A stretch of 64,000 bases of DNA from Pseudomonas sp. UYIF39 (GCF_029963765.1 NZ_JALBYU010000009.1:217511-281510), one strand, 5' to 3'; numbered from the stretch's first letter, positions 1 to 10,044 are shown. Program-made: numbers and translations. Notes: generated by a model from the sequence alone, not told the origin.

Positions 1-1561
1 GCGCCGCTTTCCACTCCAGCGAGGTGCTGCTATCAGCACCTTTGTCGTGGCCCAGCGCCTGTTCGGCCGCCAGTTCAGCGTCGGTCATGAAGTACTTGTC
101 AGCCACCGGACGCACCAGCAGGTTGCAGATGAAACCCAGCACCAGCAGGCCCGCGAGGATGTACAGGGTGATGTCGTAAGCCGCGGCGCGTTCAACGCCG
201 ATGCTCAGCTGATACTCACGCAGGTAGTTCACCAACACCGGCCCCAACACGCCCGCCGCCGCCCACGCCGTCAGCAGACGACCGTGGATCGCGCCGACCA
301 TTTGCGTACCGAACAGATCCGCCAGGTAAGCCGGCACCGTCGCAAAGCCACCACCGTACATCGACAGGATGATGCAGAACGCCGCCACGAACAGCGCAAC
401 GTTGCCCAGATGACCGAGGTTCGGGATCAGCGCGTACAGCGCAAAACCCAATGCGAAGAACACGAAATAAGTGTTTTTGCGGCCCAGGTAATCCGAAAAT
501 GAGGCCCAGAAGAAGCGGCCACCGATATTGAACAGGCTCAGCAAACCGGTAAAACCGGCAGCAATCGCAGCGATCGAAGCCAGTTGCGAAGCATCGAGCT
601 GACCGAAAGTCAGGCCGTTACCCAGCAACTTGCCGGCAAACACTTCCTGCAACAGCGGCGAAGCCATGCCGAGGATGCCGATACCCGCCGAAACGTTCAG
701 GCACAGCACCAGCCACACCAGACGGAATTGCGGGGTTTTCCAGGCCACGTTCACGTGGACGTGACGGTGGGTGATCATCGCGTTGGAAGCTTTCTTCGCC
801 GGAGCGGTCCAGCCTTCAGGCTTCCAGCCGGTTGGCGGAACGCGGTAGGACAGTGCACCACCGATCATGAACACAAAGTAGATCGCGGCCATCACCAGGA
901 AGCTCTGCCATACGCCGACGCTGGTTGGCGAAGCGAAGTGGCCCATCAAGGCTGCGGCCAGCGGAGCACCGACCATCGCGCCACCGCCGAAACCCATGAT
1001 CGCCATGCCGGTTGCCATGCCGCGCTTGTCCGGGAACCACTTGATCAAGGTCGAGACCGGCGAGATGTAACCCAGGCCCAGGCCGATACCGCCAATGACC
1101 CCGGAGCCGATCCACATCAGCCATATCTGGTGGGTATAGACCCCCAGCGCTGAAATCAGCAGACCGCCACACCAGCACAGTGCCGATACAACGCCTGCCT
1201 TGCGTGGCCCGGCGTGTTCGAGCCAGCCGCCCCAGATGGCGGCCGAGCAACCAAGGAAGATGAAGAACAGGGTGTAGATCCAGCCGAGCATAGAGATCGG
1301 CCAGTCACATTGGGACGAGAAGACTTGCGAGATGAAGCTCACGTCCGGCGCGCAGGTCACTGCCTTGGTCACGCCCAGTGCTTTGGACAGTGGCAACCAG
1401 AACACCGAGAAGCCGTAGGCCATGCCGATGCAAAGGTGAATGGCCAGGGCGGCCGGTGGTACCAGCCAACGATTGAAACCGGGCTTGGCGATGATGCGCT
1501 CCTTGGACAGGAACGCAGGCTGGCCGGCTTTGAGGCCGTCCGCCGTGATGCTCGTGGTCAT
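1..1561 (-). CDS. OFA-family MFS transporter (3' end beyond window edge)
   Basis: Reading leftward from an ATG at 1559-1561, preceded on that strand by a GGGGGA ribosome site six bases away, the frame stays open for 520 codons and leaves the window without a stop. The product is a polytopic inner-membrane protein with about twelve hydrophobic segments and the long internal loop seen in oxalate/formate antiporter-like (OFA) MFS proteins; glycine-rich runs such as GGIGLGLGYISPV and GFGGGAMVGAPLA lie in mid-protein. OFA members exchange small carboxylates (oxalate, formate, lactate). The substrate cannot be read from the sequence. It stands alone and is divergent from the GNAT gene at 1783. Confidence 0.85.
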   Translation of the reverse strand, partial: MTTSITADGLKAGQPAFLSKERIIAKPGFNRWLVPPAALAIHLCIGMAYGFSVFWLPLSKALGVTKAVTCAPDVSFISQVFSSQCDWPISMLGWIYTLFFIFLGCSAAIWGGWLEHAGPRKAGVVSALCWCGGLLISALGVYTHQIWLMWIGSGVIGGIGLGLGYISPVSTLIKWFPDKRGMATGMAIMGFGGGAMVGAPLAAALMGHFASPTSVGVWQSFLVMAAIYFVFMIGGALSYRVPPTGWKPEGWTAPAKKASNAMITHRHVHVNVAWKTPQFRLVWLVLCLNVSAGIGILGMASPLLQEVFAGKLLGNGLTFGQLDASQLASIAAIAAGFTGLLSLFNIGGRFFWASFSDYLGRKNTYFVFFALGFALYALIPNLGHLGNVALFVAAFCIILSMYGGGFATVPAYLADLFGTQMVGAIHGRLLTAWAAAGVLGPVLVNYLREYQLSIGVERAAAYDITLYILAGLLVLGFICNLLVRPVADKYFMTDAELAAEQALGHDKGADSSTSLEWKAA

Positions 1562-1782
1562 TGTGTATCCCCCAATTATTAGTAGGGTTCGCCAGCCATT
1601 CTTCACCCCCAGCCTTTATGCGCACGCATGACTGTTTTTGAGGTGAAGCTTCATTTTGGTGCGACATCACGTCACAGAAGGACGGACGAACCGGCAGAGG
1701 TTACCATCTGCACGTGACAGAAAAACCAAAGTGATATCACCTTTTATGTGTCATCAGTTCTCGTACCACTGAAGGAGCCCTC

Positions 1783-2187
1783 ATGCCGATCATTGTCGAG
1801 CCGCTAAACGAAGCCACTTATCAGGATCAGCAGGATTTGCAGAAGATCTACCGCGATGCTCCGGACTGGCTGTTTGCCCCGTTTGCCGGAGATTTTCAGC
1901 TGATCGAAGGCTGCCTGCTGGACGGCTCGCTGATCGCGGGCCGCTTCAACGATCGATTGTTAGGTGCGGCACGCCTGCAACGGCACCAGGATGTCTGGCA
2001 CCTGTCTCAACTCTGCGTACGAAAAATTACCCGTCGTCGTGGCGTGGCTGAGCGCCTGGTGAACGAAGCCCAGAAAATGGCGTCGCAATCGGGCGCGACA
2101 TTGCGCCTGCTGGCGCCTGCCGGGCATCTGGAGGCGCAAGCGCTGGCGGCCAAACTGAAAATCCCGTTGGATGTAATGCCAACGTGA
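1783..2187 (+). CDS. GNAT-fold protein, PanZ (acetyl-CoA sensor) like
   Basis: This 134-residue protein has an AAGGAG ribosome site just upstream of its ATG. A GNAT core is visible: strand GRFNDRLLGAARL, then LSQLCVRKITRRRGVAERLV, the acetyl-CoA pyrophosphate-binding loop (R-R-R-G-V) and helix. The short size and the N-terminal QDLQKIYRDAPDW stretch match the PanZ/PanM group, which binds acetyl-CoA and promotes aspartate decarboxylase (PanD) maturation in enterobacteria. In pseudomonads the partner is less certain. It is a single gene, with AsmA 78 bases downstream. A generic N-acetyltransferase is the alternative. Confidence 0.7.
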   Translation: MPIIVEPLNEATYQDQQDLQKIYRDAPDWLFAPFAGDFQLIEGCLLDGSLIAGRFNDRLLGAARLQRHQDVWHLSQLCVRKITRRRGVAERLVNEAQKMASQSGATLRLLAPAGHLEAQALAAKLKIPLDVMPT

Positions 2188-2265
2188 TCGCTGACCGGTC
2201 GTCCGCTGCGGAGCGCTATACTCCCCGGCTAAATTTCGAATTCGACTAACTACAAGGACTCGCCC

Positions 2266-4482
2266 ATGAAAGCGTTCGGCAAAATCCTGGGTCTGGTACT
2301 TCTCGGGCTGTTGCTGATCATTGTGGCGCTGGGCTTTGCCCTGACCCACCTCTTTGATCCCAACGACTATAAAGACGAGATTCGCCAGATAGCCCGCGAC
2401 AAGGCCCACATCGAGCTGACGCTCAATGGCGATATCGGTTGGAGCCTGTTCCCGTGGCTGGGCCTGGAATTGCACGAAGCCAGCGTCGCGACCCTGGCTA
2501 AGCCCACGGAGCCGTTCGCTGACTTGCAGATGCTGGGCCTGTCGGTCCGCGTGCTGCCGCTGCTGCGCCGTGAAGTGCAGATGAGCGATGTACGCGTCGA
2601 AGGCCTGAACTTGCGCCTGACCCGCGACAAGGACGGCCACGGCAACTGGCAAGACATCGGCAAGGTACCGGCGCCGGCCACACCGCCCGCGACCACTGGC
2701 GAACCAACGACCGAGACCACCGCCCAAGCGGAAAAACCGGCCCAGCCGATGCGCCTGGACATCGACAGTCTGACCGTCAACAACGCCCGCGTTGAATACA
2801 GCGACGAAAAAACCGGCAAGCAATTCAGCGCCGAAAGCATCCAGCTGAGTACCGGCCCGGTGCATGACTCCACGAACATCCCGGTCAAACTCACCGCGTT
2901 CCTGGGCACCAACCAGCCGGTCTTGCGTGTCCGTACCGAGCTCAACGGCGAGCTGCGTTTCGAGCGCGCACTACAGCGCTACAAATTCGAAGACATGAAA
3001 CTCTCTGGCGAAGTGGCCGGCGATCCGCTGCAAGGCAAAACCATGACCTTCGCCGCCCAGGGGCAGTTGCTGCTGGATAAAGCGGCGAACGTCGCCGAAT
3101 GGACCGGCATCAAGATCTCTGCCAACCAACTGCGCGCATTGGGTGAACTGAAGGTCAACGACCTCGACAAAACCCCGCAAATCAGCGGCGGCCTGTCGAT
3201 CGCCCAATTCGATCTGGCGAAATTCGTCGACAGCATCGGCCAGACGCTTCCGGCGATGGCTGAAGGCAGCCTGAGCAAAGTCGAACTGGTCAGCCGCCTT
3301 GCCGGCACGCCGACCAGCGTGATCCTGGACAACATCAACCTGAAAGTCGACGACAGCACCTTCAGCGGTCGCATCGCCGTCGAGGACTTCGGCAAGCAAT
3401 CGCTGCGGGCGACTCTCAAGGCCGACACCTTCAACGTCGACCGTTATCTGCCACCAAAATCCTCCGAAGCCAATAGCGCGACACAAGTGCGTCAAGCCGA
3501 AGTCGCCAGCACCGAAGCCGATGCCATGGCCGGCGCGGGCAGCACACCGCTGCCGCAAGCGCCGACCAAAGACGCGTGGAGCAACGAGCGGCTGCTGCCG
3601 GTGGAGCGCCTGAGCAAACTCGACGTGGACGCTGACCTGACCTTCGGCCAGTTGACCCTCGATAAATTGCCGATCCAGAACGCTGCGCTCAAGGCCACAG
3701 GCCAGGGCGGTCTGCTGACACTGGAAAGCCTTCGCGGCGACCTGTACGACGGCAACTTCGACGCCAAAGGTACGCTCGACGTGCGCCAACAGGTGCCGGC
3801 GCTGAACATGCAGACAAGCATCAGCAAAGTACCGGTGGAAAAAATCCTCGAAAGCCAGGGTAAAAATCCGCCGGTCAAAGGTCTGGTGACACTCAACAGC
3901 AACCTGACCGGCAGCGGCAACAGCCAGAAAGCGCTGATCGAAACCCTCAACGGCAATGCCAGTTTCGTCATCAACAACGGCGTGCTGCTCAATGCCAACC
4001 TGGAACAACAGCTGTGCAAAGGCATCGCCACCCTGAACCGTAAATCCCTCAGTGGTGAGCCACGGGGCAAGGACACACCGTTCCAGGAGCTCAAGGGCAA
4101 CCTGACCTTCCGTAACGGCGTGGCCAGCAACCCGGACCTGAAAGTGCGCATCCCGGGCATGACCGTCAAGGGCGACGGCGATGTCGATCTGCGAGTGCTG
4201 GGCATGGACTACCGCGTGGGCATTATCGTCGAAGGCGACAAGAGCGACATGCCGGACCCGGCGTGCCAGGTCGGCGAGAAGTTCGTCGGCATCGAGTGGC
4301 CGCTGCGCTGCCGTGGCCCGCTGGAACTGGGCGCCAAGGCTTGCCGCCTCGATAACGAACGCATGGGCCAGGTCGCGAGCAAACTGGCTGGCGATAAAAT
4401 CAGTGAAAAAATCGACGAGAAGCTTGGCGACAAAGTCAGCCCTGAACTGAAAAATGCGTTGAAGGGGCTGTTCAAGCGATGA
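2266..4482 (+). CDS. AsmA family protein
   Basis: A 738-residue protein starting with one membrane anchor (residues 6-30) followed by [12 protein letters not shown] and a W-S-L-F-P-W-L-G-L motif typical of AsmA N-termini. The remainder is a long periplasmic region rich in beta strands with the AsmA C-terminal domain ([24 protein letters not shown]). AsmA-like proteins belong to the bridge-like family implicated in envelope lipid homeostasis. A threonine/alanine-rich linker sits around residues 140-160. The stop overlaps the mutY start by four bases (ATGA), so the two are probably translationally coupled. Confidence 0.93.
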   Translation: MKAFGKILGLVLLGLLLIIVALGFALTHLFDPNDYKDEIRQIARDKAHIELTLNGDIGWSLFPWLGLELHEASVATLAKPTEPFADLQMLGLSVRVLPLLRREVQMSDVRVEGLNLRLTRDKDGHGNWQDIGKVPAPATPPATTGEPTTETTAQAEKPAQPMRLDIDSLTVNNARVEYSDEKTGKQFSAESIQLSTGPVHDSTNIPVKLTAFLGTNQPVLRVRTELNGELRFERALQRYKFEDMKLSGEVAGDPLQGKTMTFAAQGQLLLDKAANVAEWTGIKISANQLRALGELKVNDLDKTPQISGGLSIAQFDLAKFVDSIGQTLPAMAEGSLSKVELVSRLAGTPTSVILDNINLKVDDSTFSGRIAVEDFGKQSLRATLKADTFNVDRYLPPKSSEANSATQVRQAEVASTEADAMAGAGSTPLPQAPTKDAWSNERLLPVERLSKLDVDADLTFGQLTLDKLPIQNAALKATGQGGLLTLESLRGDLYDGNFDAKGTLDVRQQVPALNMQTSISKVPVEKILESQGKNPPVKGLVTLNSNLTGSGNSQKALIETLNGNASFVINNGVLLNANLEQQLCKGIATLNRKSLSGEPRGKDTPFQELKGNLTFRNGVASNPDLKVRIPGMTVKGDGDVDLRVLGMDYRVGIIVEGDKSDMPDPACQVGEKFVGIEWPLRCRGPLELGAKACRLDNERMGQVASKLAGDKISEKIDEKLGDKVSPELKNALKGLFKR

Positions 4483-5546
4483 GAGCCGAGCAGTTTTCAT
4501 CGGCGGTGCTGGACTGGTACGACCGCCACGGCCGTCACGATTTGCCCTGGCAACAGGGCATCACCCCGTATCGGGTGTGGGTCTCGGAAATCATGTTGCA
4601 GCAGACCCAGGTCAGCACGGTGCTGAACTACTTCGACCGCTTCATGGCCTCGTTGCCGACGGTCGAAGCCCTGGCCGCTGCGCCGGAAGACGAAGTCCTG
4701 CACCTGTGGACCGGCCTCGGTTACTACACTCGTGCGCGCAATTTGCAGAAGACCGCGAAGATTGTTGTCGCCGAGTACGGCGGCGAGTTTCCGCGGGATG
4801 TGGAAAAACTCACGGAGCTGCCGGGTATCGGCCTGTCCACGGCCGGCGCCATCGCCAGCCTGAGCATGGGCCTGCGGGCGCCGATCCTCGACGGCAACGT
4901 CAAACGGGTGCTGGCGCGCTTTACTGCGCAAGAGGGCTATCCGGGCGAGCCAAAGGTCGCCAAACAGCTGTGGGCGAACGCAGAGCGCTTTACGCCGCAT
5001 GATCGGGTCAACGCCTACACCCAGGCAATGATGGATCTGGGCGCCACGCTTTGCACCCGTAGCAAGCCGAGCTGCCTGCTCTGTCCGCTCGAAAAGGGCT
5101 GCGAAGCGCACATGCTCGGCCTGGAGACACGCTACCCGATCCCCAAGCCGCGCAAAGCCGTGCCACAGAAGCGTACGCTGATGCCGATGCTCGCCAACGG
5201 CGAAGGCGCGATTCTGCTTTACCGTCGCCCTTCCACGGGCTTGTGGGGCGGTCTATGGAGCCTGCCGGAACTCGACGACCTCGACGACCTGCAACATCTG
5301 GCCTCGCAGCATTCGCTGGAGCTTGGCAGCCAACAGGCGCTGCCGAGCCTGGTACACACCTTCAGTCATTTTCAGTTGTCCATCGAACCCTGGCTGGTTC
5401 AGGTCCAGGAGGCCGGCCATCACGTGGCCGAGGCCGACTGGCTCTGGTATAACCTCGCCACCCCGCCGCGCCTGGGCCTTGCCGCCCCGGTCAAAACCTT
5501 GCTCGAACGCGCGGCCGCCGTATTGAACGCAGGAGAGTTGTCATGA
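4479..5546 (+). CDS. mutY: A/G-specific adenine DNA glycosylase
   Basis: A 355-residue base-excision repair enzyme that removes adenine mispaired with 8-oxoguanine. Visible signatures are the catalytic-glutamate segment [11 protein letters not shown] near residue 37, the helix-hairpin-helix [13 protein letters not shown] followed by the catalytic Asp in [10 protein letters not shown], and the 4Fe-4S loop C-x6-C-x2-C-x5-C ([17 protein letters not shown]). The C-terminal NUDIX-like domain (residues about 230-350) recognises 8-oxoG. The start overlaps the asmA stop, and the next gene (yggX) overlaps its stop by four bases, the same mutY-yggX order as in enterobacteria. Confidence 0.97.
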   Translation: MRAEQFSSAVLDWYDRHGRHDLPWQQGITPYRVWVSEIMLQQTQVSTVLNYFDRFMASLPTVEALAAAPEDEVLHLWTGLGYYTRARNLQKTAKIVVAEYGGEFPRDVEKLTELPGIGLSTAGAIASLSMGLRAPILDGNVKRVLARFTAQEGYPGEPKVAKQLWANAERFTPHDRVNAYTQAMMDLGATLCTRSKPSCLLCPLEKGCEAHMLGLETRYPIPKPRKAVPQKRTLMPMLANGEGAILLYRRPSTGLWGGLWSLPELDDLDDLQHLASQHSLELGSQQALPSLVHTFSHFQLSIEPWLVQVQEAGHHVAEADWLWYNLATPPRLGLAAPVKTLLERAAAVLNAGELS

Positions 5547-5815
5547 CCCGCACCATCATGTGCCGCAAGTACAAAGAAGAACTGCCCGCCCTGGAGCGCG
5601 CTCCATTCCCGGGCGCCAAAGGTCAGGACATTTTTGACCACGTCTCGGCCAAGGCCTGGGCCGACTGGCAGAAACACCAGACCCTGCTGATCAACGAAAA
5701 ACGCCTGAACATGATGAACGCCGAAGACCGCAAATATCTTCAAGGCGAGATGGACAAGTTCTTTTCCGGCGAGGAATACGCCAAGGCTGACGGCTACGTT
5801 CCGCCGGCTGAATAA
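5543..5815 (+). CDS. yggX: Probable Fe(2+)-trafficking / oxidative damage protection protein
   Basis: A 90-residue cytoplasmic protein with the family features: MCRKYKEEL near the N-terminus including the conserved Cys7, [10 protein letters not shown], and [18 protein letters not shown]. YggX protects Fe-S cluster enzymes from oxidants and is thought to handle labile iron. It is translationally coupled to mutY (ATGA overlap); MutY carries a 4Fe-4S cluster, which makes the pairing functionally sensible. Confidence 0.96.
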   Translation: MTRTIMCRKYKEELPALERAPFPGAKGQDIFDHVSAKAWADWQKHQTLLINEKRLNMMNAEDRKYLQGEMDKFFSGEEYAKADGYVPPAE

Positions 5816-5879
5816 TCCCGCTTTTTCGAGGGTCGGAACGTAAGCGACGGTAATAATTAAAATTTTTTTGAAAACTTTC

Positions 5880-5908
5880 TTGACGACCCCCTGAAAAACC
5901 AGTTTAAT
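5880..5908 (+). promoter_or_regulatory. sigma-70 promoter of tRNA-Phe
   Basis: A TTGACG -35 box at 5880-5885 and a TTTAAT -10 box at 5903-5908 are separated by 17 bases. The stretch after the -10 box is GC-rich (GCGCCCC), as at stable-RNA promoters under stringent control. The tRNA begins eleven bases downstream of the -10. Confidence 0.7.
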
Positions 5909-5918
5909 GCGCCCCGTT

Positions 5919-5994
5919 GCCCAGATAGCTCAGTCGGTAGAGCAGGGGATTGAAAATCCCCGTGTCGGCGGTTCGATTCCGTCTCTGGGCACCA
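5919..5994 (+). tRNA. tRNA-Phe(GAA)
   Basis: The 76-nt cloverleaf has acceptor stem GCCCAGA/TCTGGGC, an anticodon arm GGGGA-TTGAAAA-TCCCC with anticodon GAA at 5952-5954, T-loop GTTCGATTCC and an encoded ACCA 3' end. Confidence 0.97.
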
Positions 5995-6003
5995 AATACC
6001 GAA

Positions 6004-6034
6004 AACCCTGAATCGCAAGATTCAGGGTTTTTTT
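6004..6034 (+). terminator. Rho-independent terminator after tRNA-Phe
   Basis: A 10-bp inverted repeat (AACCCTGAAT / ATTCAGGGTT) with a six-base loop is followed by a run of T, ten bases after the tRNA end. Confidence 0.85.
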
Positions 6035-6099
6035 ATGTCTGGGATTTGATTACGCCCGGTTTTCAGCATCCGATCTGTGATGCGCGTGTCCCTTCCCGG

Positions 6100-6549
6100 C
6101 TACTCATCGCCATTCCAATGGAAAACCAGATTGCGAGCAGTGCCGCTCCCGACATCGGTTGTTTCACGTCGCTCCACACCATTGCGGGTCGCGACAACGG
6201 TGTACTTGCCAGCAGGCAGCTGAACGTAAACCAACGGGCCAGCCTGGCTGAGCGTCAGCACGGTCTGCCCCGGGGTTTTCTGCACAACCACATCAACATC
6301 TGGAACGTACTTGCTCTCCGGCCCGATGGAGAATGTCATGTGCAGGTTGTAGCCCTTGGCTTGCTCGATGGCCTTCGACTCATCCTCGCCAATCCCCCCG
6401 GACAGGTAACTAATCCCGCTTTGCTGTTGCGGCTGGACTTGTACACCTGAGCTGTCGATGGGCTCGAGACTGGCAGCGTTCAGCATGACGGGAAACATCA
6501 ATACGCCAACAGCGGCGATAGGCAACAGAAGTGAATGGACGTACTTCAT
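6100..6549 (-). CDS. Small secreted/periplasmic protein with carboxypeptidase-regulatory-like fold
   Basis: The 149-residue product starts at the ATG at 6547-6549. The in-frame start at 6645 would put a charged non-signal stretch in front of a clear signal peptide (KYVHSLLLPIAAVGVLMF then cleavage near LNAAS). GGGAG lies about nine bases upstream of the chosen ATG. The mature part contains VLTLSQAGPLVYVQLPAGKY and an arginine-rich strand, suggesting a beta-sandwich domain like those used for surface binding. Function is unknown. It is monocistronic and convergent with tRNA-Phe. Confidence 0.7.
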   Translation of the reverse strand: MKYVHSLLLPIAAVGVLMFPVMLNAASLEPIDSSGVQVQPQQQSGISYLSGGIGEDESKAIEQAKGYNLHMTFSIGPESKYVPDVDVVVQKTPGQTVLTLSQAGPLVYVQLPAGKYTVVATRNGVERRETTDVGSGTARNLVFHWNGDE

Positions 6550-6808
6550 GAGGGCGACTCCCGGGCTCCGCAGAACCCAATCTGTACTCCTGTTAGATTT
6601 CCTGCTGAATAGCCAAGTTTTAGATTGATTAGTACTTGGGTTCACTGCGAATCGGACTACACGTTGTATTCCTCAAGCGCGAATTGCCGTCGGCGTGATC
6701 CCGCAAAACCAGTCGGACTTTCCTTCCGAATTACCAGCCCCGCCCGGCATCGCTGACCAACCTCCCCCTGCAATCCTCTTCTGCCTTCATCCAGCCGCGG
6801 AAGACTTC

Positions 6809-7867
6809 ATGAGCGCACTCAAACCCGATAACACCCAAGACCCACAACTCACCTCACTGCTTGGCAATCTTGGCGAATTGATACGTCAGGCGCGGCAGAA
6901 GGTGCTACGTGCGGTCGATACCGTCCAAGTGCAAACCTGTTGGCAGATCGGACGGCATATTGTGGAGCTTGAGCAGGAAGGGGCCCGGCGAGCGGGTTAT
7001 GGCAAGCAGTTGCTGTCGACGCTGGCGAAAAGTCTGACAGCAGAGTTTGGCAAGGGCTTTGACATCTCCAACCTTCGCTACATGCGCCTGTTCTATCAAG
7101 CATTCCCAATTCGTGACGCACTGCGTCACGAATTGAGCTGGACCCACTATCGCAGACTGCTGCGCGTCGATAACGACCACGCTCGCCATTGGTACATGAA
7201 CGAATCAGCCATGCAGAACTGGTCAAGTCGCGCACTGGAACGCCAGATCAATACGCTCTACTACGAACGCCTGCTGGCAAGCCGCGACCGTTGCGCCGTC
7301 AAGCAGGAAGCTGCCACCAACATCCAGAAAACGGACTTACACCCTCGGGATTTCATCAGGGATCCGGTGATTCTGGAGTTTCTTGGGTTGCCCAATGCGG
7401 GCTTAGTCCAAGAAAGCGATCTCGAACAGGCACTGATCAATCAGCTTCAGGCTTTTCTGCTCGAACTGGGCAAAGGTTTCGCCTTCATCGCTCGCCAGCA
7501 ACGCATCAGTACAGAGAGCAAAGACTTCTACATCGATCTGGTGTTCTACAACTACCTGCTCAAGTGCTTCGTCATCTTCGACCTCAAGCGCGGCGTACTG
7601 ACCCACCAGGATGTCGGCCAGATGGACATGTACGTACGCATGTACGACGACCTCAAGCGCGGACCGGAGGATCGTCCCACCGTCGGCCTCATACTCTGCG
7701 CGCAAAAAGATGAATCGGTGGTGCGCTATTCAGTGCTGCAAGGCAACGAACAACTGTTCGCCAGTACCTACAGACTGGTACTGCCGAGCGAGGAGGAACT
7801 TCGCACAGAACTGGATCGGGAATGGGCGGTGCTTGAGGAGCGATTACTCAAGCAGAGGCCCCGATAA
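6809..7867 (+). CDS. YhcG-type PDDEXK nuclease-domain protein (DUF1016)
   Basis: The likely start is ATG 6809, with GGAAG six bases before it; an upstream in-frame ATG at 6695 would add a proline-rich extension unlike the family. The 352-residue product has the YhcG N-terminal domain (TCWQIGRHIVELEQEG, LRYMRLFYQAFP, LSWTHYRRLLRV) and the C-terminal PD-(D/E)XK-like core: D in YIDLVFYN, then VIFDLKRG, then QMDMYVRMYD. YhcG-like proteins occur widely beside restriction and toxin genes, but here it is solitary. Its biochemical role is unproven. Confidence 0.88.
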   Translation: MSALKPDNTQDPQLTSLLGNLGELIRQARQKVLRAVDTVQVQTCWQIGRHIVELEQEGARRAGYGKQLLSTLAKSLTAEFGKGFDISNLRYMRLFYQAFPIRDALRHELSWTHYRRLLRVDNDHARHWYMNESAMQNWSSRALERQINTLYYERLLASRDRCAVKQEAATNIQKTDLHPRDFIRDPVILEFLGLPNAGLVQESDLEQALINQLQAFLLELGKGFAFIARQQRISTESKDFYIDLVFYNYLLKCFVIFDLKRGVLTHQDVGQMDMYVRMYDDLKRGPEDRPTVGLILCAQKDESVVRYSVLQGNEQLFASTYRLVLPSEEELRTELDREWAVLEERLLKQRPR

Positions 7868-7936
7868 GCACGGGTGGATTGTTCATAGGCAGCGTGAAGA
7901 CTATTGTTGGCAGCTACCCGCAAAGGTCAAAAACCG

Positions 7937-8911
7937 ATGAATTTGCAGGACCCGTCCTCGCTGGCCTCCACTCAAATGGAGTTACCGCTGCCAGCCTACG
8001 CTCCCGGCGAGCCGTTCAAGGAGCACGCCACAGATGGCTTCACTCTTGGCGGATTCACCTGGCGGCATGCGCTATCGGACTCAAGACGCCCGGTCGTCAT
8101 CATCAACGCCGCCACCTCAGTCCGCTGTCGCCACTACTCGCGCTTCGCCGATTACCTGTACGCCAACGGCTTCGACGTGATCACTTACGACTACCGTGGC
8201 ATCGGCGAATCGCGACCCGCGTCGCTGAAAGGGCTTCGGGCTTCATGGTCCGATTGGGGCGCGCTGGACTTTGAGGCGATGCTCAAGCGCGCTCAGCGTG
8301 AATTTCCCGGGCAACCCATCGATGTTGTAGGCCACAGCTTTGGAGGCTGTGCAGCGGGCCTCGGAGCTTCCGGGCATATGATTCGACGTCTGGTGACCGT
8401 CGGTGCGCAATTCGCGTACTGGCGCGATTACGCGCCCGCCCATCGCTGGCGGATGTTCGGCAAGTGGCACCTGGTGATGCCGTTGATGACATTACTTTGC
8501 GGCTACTTCCCCGGCAAACGCCTCGGCTGGCTAGAGGACACCCCCGCTGGCGTGGTTCGCGACTGGAGCATGCCCACCGCGCACTACGAGAAACGCCCCA
8601 GCGGTCGCGTCCTTCATGCAAAATCCGGGCGACTGCCCTTCTCATCCGTCACCGCACAAAACCTGGCCATTAGCATCAGCGACGATCCTTACGGCACGAT
8701 CCCAGCCATCGAACGGCTGCTGGGTTACTTCACCAACAGCACGAACGCCCACTTGCGAATCGCCCCCGAAGACATCGGCGAAAAAGAAGTCGGACATTTC
8801 GCCTTTTTTCGTAGCGCATACCAAGCCACACTATGGCCCATTGCATTGTCCTGGTTGCAGACCGGCAAACTGGCCCCCGACACACCTGGGCGGCTAGTGC
8901 CACGCAACTGA
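7937..8911 (+). CDS. Alpha/beta hydrolase (serine aminopeptidase S33-like)
   Basis: A 324-residue cytoplasmic hydrolase. The nucleophile elbow GHSFGG is at residues 132-137 with Ser134; DYRGIGESRP (residues 85-94) is the typical oxyanion/lid segment, and a late GHFAFF provides the candidate catalytic histidine. No signal peptide is present. ATG 7937 is preferred over 7904 because AAAGG lies close upstream and the shorter form begins at the hydrophilic N-terminus usual for these proteins. The substrate is unknown; esters of medium acyl chains are typical for the family. Confidence 0.82.
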   Translation: MNLQDPSSLASTQMELPLPAYAPGEPFKEHATDGFTLGGFTWRHALSDSRRPVVIINAATSVRCRHYSRFADYLYANGFDVITYDYRGIGESRPASLKGLRASWSDWGALDFEAMLKRAQREFPGQPIDVVGHSFGGCAAGLGASGHMIRRLVTVGAQFAYWRDYAPAHRWRMFGKWHLVMPLMTLLCGYFPGKRLGWLEDTPAGVVRDWSMPTAHYEKRPSGRVLHAKSGRLPFSSVTAQNLAISISDDPYGTIPAIERLLGYFTNSTNAHLRIAPEDIGEKEVGHFAFFRSAYQATLWPIALSWLQTGKLAPDTPGRLVPRN

Positions 8912-8948
8912 CTGATGCGCCCTCTCAACGAAATACGGAACGACGCCC

Positions 8949-9365
8949 ATGGCATCCGCCAACAAGCAGAACAAACGCGCCACACGCGCCAAAGCCAAGG
9001 CCAAGCAGAACCGCACCCAACGGGCCGCCGCGCCGGTCGAGCTGGACCCGAACGACGACCGCATCGACTTCGAATCGGTCGACCTTACCGACCTGTTCAA
9101 AGAAATGATCGACGCGGAAAAAATCAGCCAACAAGCTATGTGCGCGGCGTTTCTCGAACACCCGCTGCTCGCGCTGGTGCTGGAGCAGGAAGGCGAAGAA
9201 ACAGCGACAGACTTTATCGTCGCCGCGCTGATCGAATATCGCCAATGGTCCACCGAAGTCGACGAAGCCGGCGCCTTGGCGTGGATCGAATCACCGGCCT
9301 TCCAGGCCGACTACGTGGCGGCGTCCGACGCCATCGCGGCCCAAACACAACCGAAAGCGAACTGA
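8949..9365 (+). CDS. Small basic/acidic bipartite protein, first copy of a tandem pair
   Basis: A 138-residue protein of unknown function. The first 22 residues are strongly basic (NKQNKRATRAKAKAKQ); the rest is acidic and helical, with LIEYRQWSTEVDEAGALAWI near the C-terminus. It is a diverged duplicate of the following gene, which shares the basic head and the L-x-D/E-YR-x-W motif. The intergenic gap is five bases. It is possibly cytoplasmic and nucleic-acid-binding through the basic head, but that is only inference. Confidence 0.75.
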   Translation: MASANKQNKRATRAKAKAKQNRTQRAAAPVELDPNDDRIDFESVDLTDLFKEMIDAEKISQQAMCAAFLEHPLLALVLEQEGEETATDFIVAALIEYRQWSTEVDEAGALAWIESPAFQADYVAASDAIAAQTQPKAN

Positions 9366-9370
9366 ATTTA

Positions 9371-9823
9371 ATGGCATCCCTGAACAAGCAACAGAAACGC
9401 GCCAAACGCGCCAAGATCAAAGCCAAGCAAATCAACATCCACGGCAGAAAACCCGCCGCACTGGACGATGACCTGGGTGAAATCGGCGAGCCGATCCCGG
9501 AATACACCCTGGCAATGTTCAGCAAAATGCGCGACGCAGAAGCCACCAGCCGCAACGACATGCTGCTGACCCTGCTGTCGAACCTCGCCGGAATCATTAG
9601 CGACCATCCAGAACTGCTGGACATGGAAAACGCCGACAACGAAGCCATGGCCGCCACTCACCTGGCCGCCGACATGCTGATCGATTACCGCATGTGGGCC
9701 GACGGCATGGACCGCGACACAGCCCAGGCCTGGCTGACGGATCCGCAGTTCATCACTGACTTCGGCACGGCGCTCGACAGCTATCGCGAGTCGCTGGATG
9801 CTCAGGAAGAAAAGGCCGAGTAA
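9371..9823 (+). CDS. Small basic/acidic bipartite protein, second copy of a tandem pair
   Basis: A 150-residue paralogue of the preceding gene. It opens with MASLNKQQKRAKRAKIKAKQ, then an acidic helical body ending in LIDYRMWADGMDRDTAQAWL. The start is the ATG at 9371, five bases after the upstream stop, so the pair is probably one transcript. The frame is open far upstream, across the previous gene, but that extension is a shadow frame. Function is unknown. Confidence 0.75.
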   Translation: MASLNKQQKRAKRAKIKAKQINIHGRKPAALDDDLGEIGEPIPEYTLAMFSKMRDAEATSRNDMLLTLLSNLAGIISDHPELLDMENADNEAMAATHLAADMLIDYRMWADGMDRDTAQAWLTDPQFITDFGTALDSYRESLDAQEEKAE

Positions 9824-9848
9824 ACACAGGTCAAGCCATAACGCGACC

Positions 9849-9981
9849 TGTAGCAGCTGGCGAAGCCTGCGTTCGACTGCGAAGCAGTCGTAAAACCTGC
9901 GCACGAGGTAATTCTGAAGGACCGCATTGTCTGACTTCACGACTGCTTCGCAGCCGAACGCAGGCTTCGCCAGCTGCTACA
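9849..9981. repeat. Inverted pair of REP sequences (BIME-like)
   Basis: TGTAGCAGCTGGCGAAGCC... at 9849-9875 returns as its exact reverse complement at 9955-9981, and the inner halves (CTGCGAAGCAGTCGT, ACGACTGCTTCGCAG) are also complementary. Each arm is itself a palindromic extragenic element of the type dispersed through fluorescent Pseudomonas genomes. The pair sits between convergent genes, the usual REP position. Confidence 0.8.
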
Positions 9982-10006
9982 AGGTGTGCGCTGCCAGGTA
10001 AAAACA

Positions 10007-10044
10007 AAAACGGCCGCTTGTCATCACTGACAGCGGCCGTTTTG
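10007..10044 (-). terminator. Terminator of the amino-acid permease gene
   Basis: AAAACGGCCGCTTGTC / GACAGCGGCCGTTTT forms a strong stem; read on the minus strand it ends in a T-rich tract directly after the permease stop. It could also act on transcripts from the left. Confidence 0.8.

Noticed and set aside
2971..4500. 509-codon minus-strand frame opposite asmA
   Set aside because: It is the antisense of a clear AsmA gene, has no family features and no ribosome site; typical of GC-rich Pseudomonas shadows.
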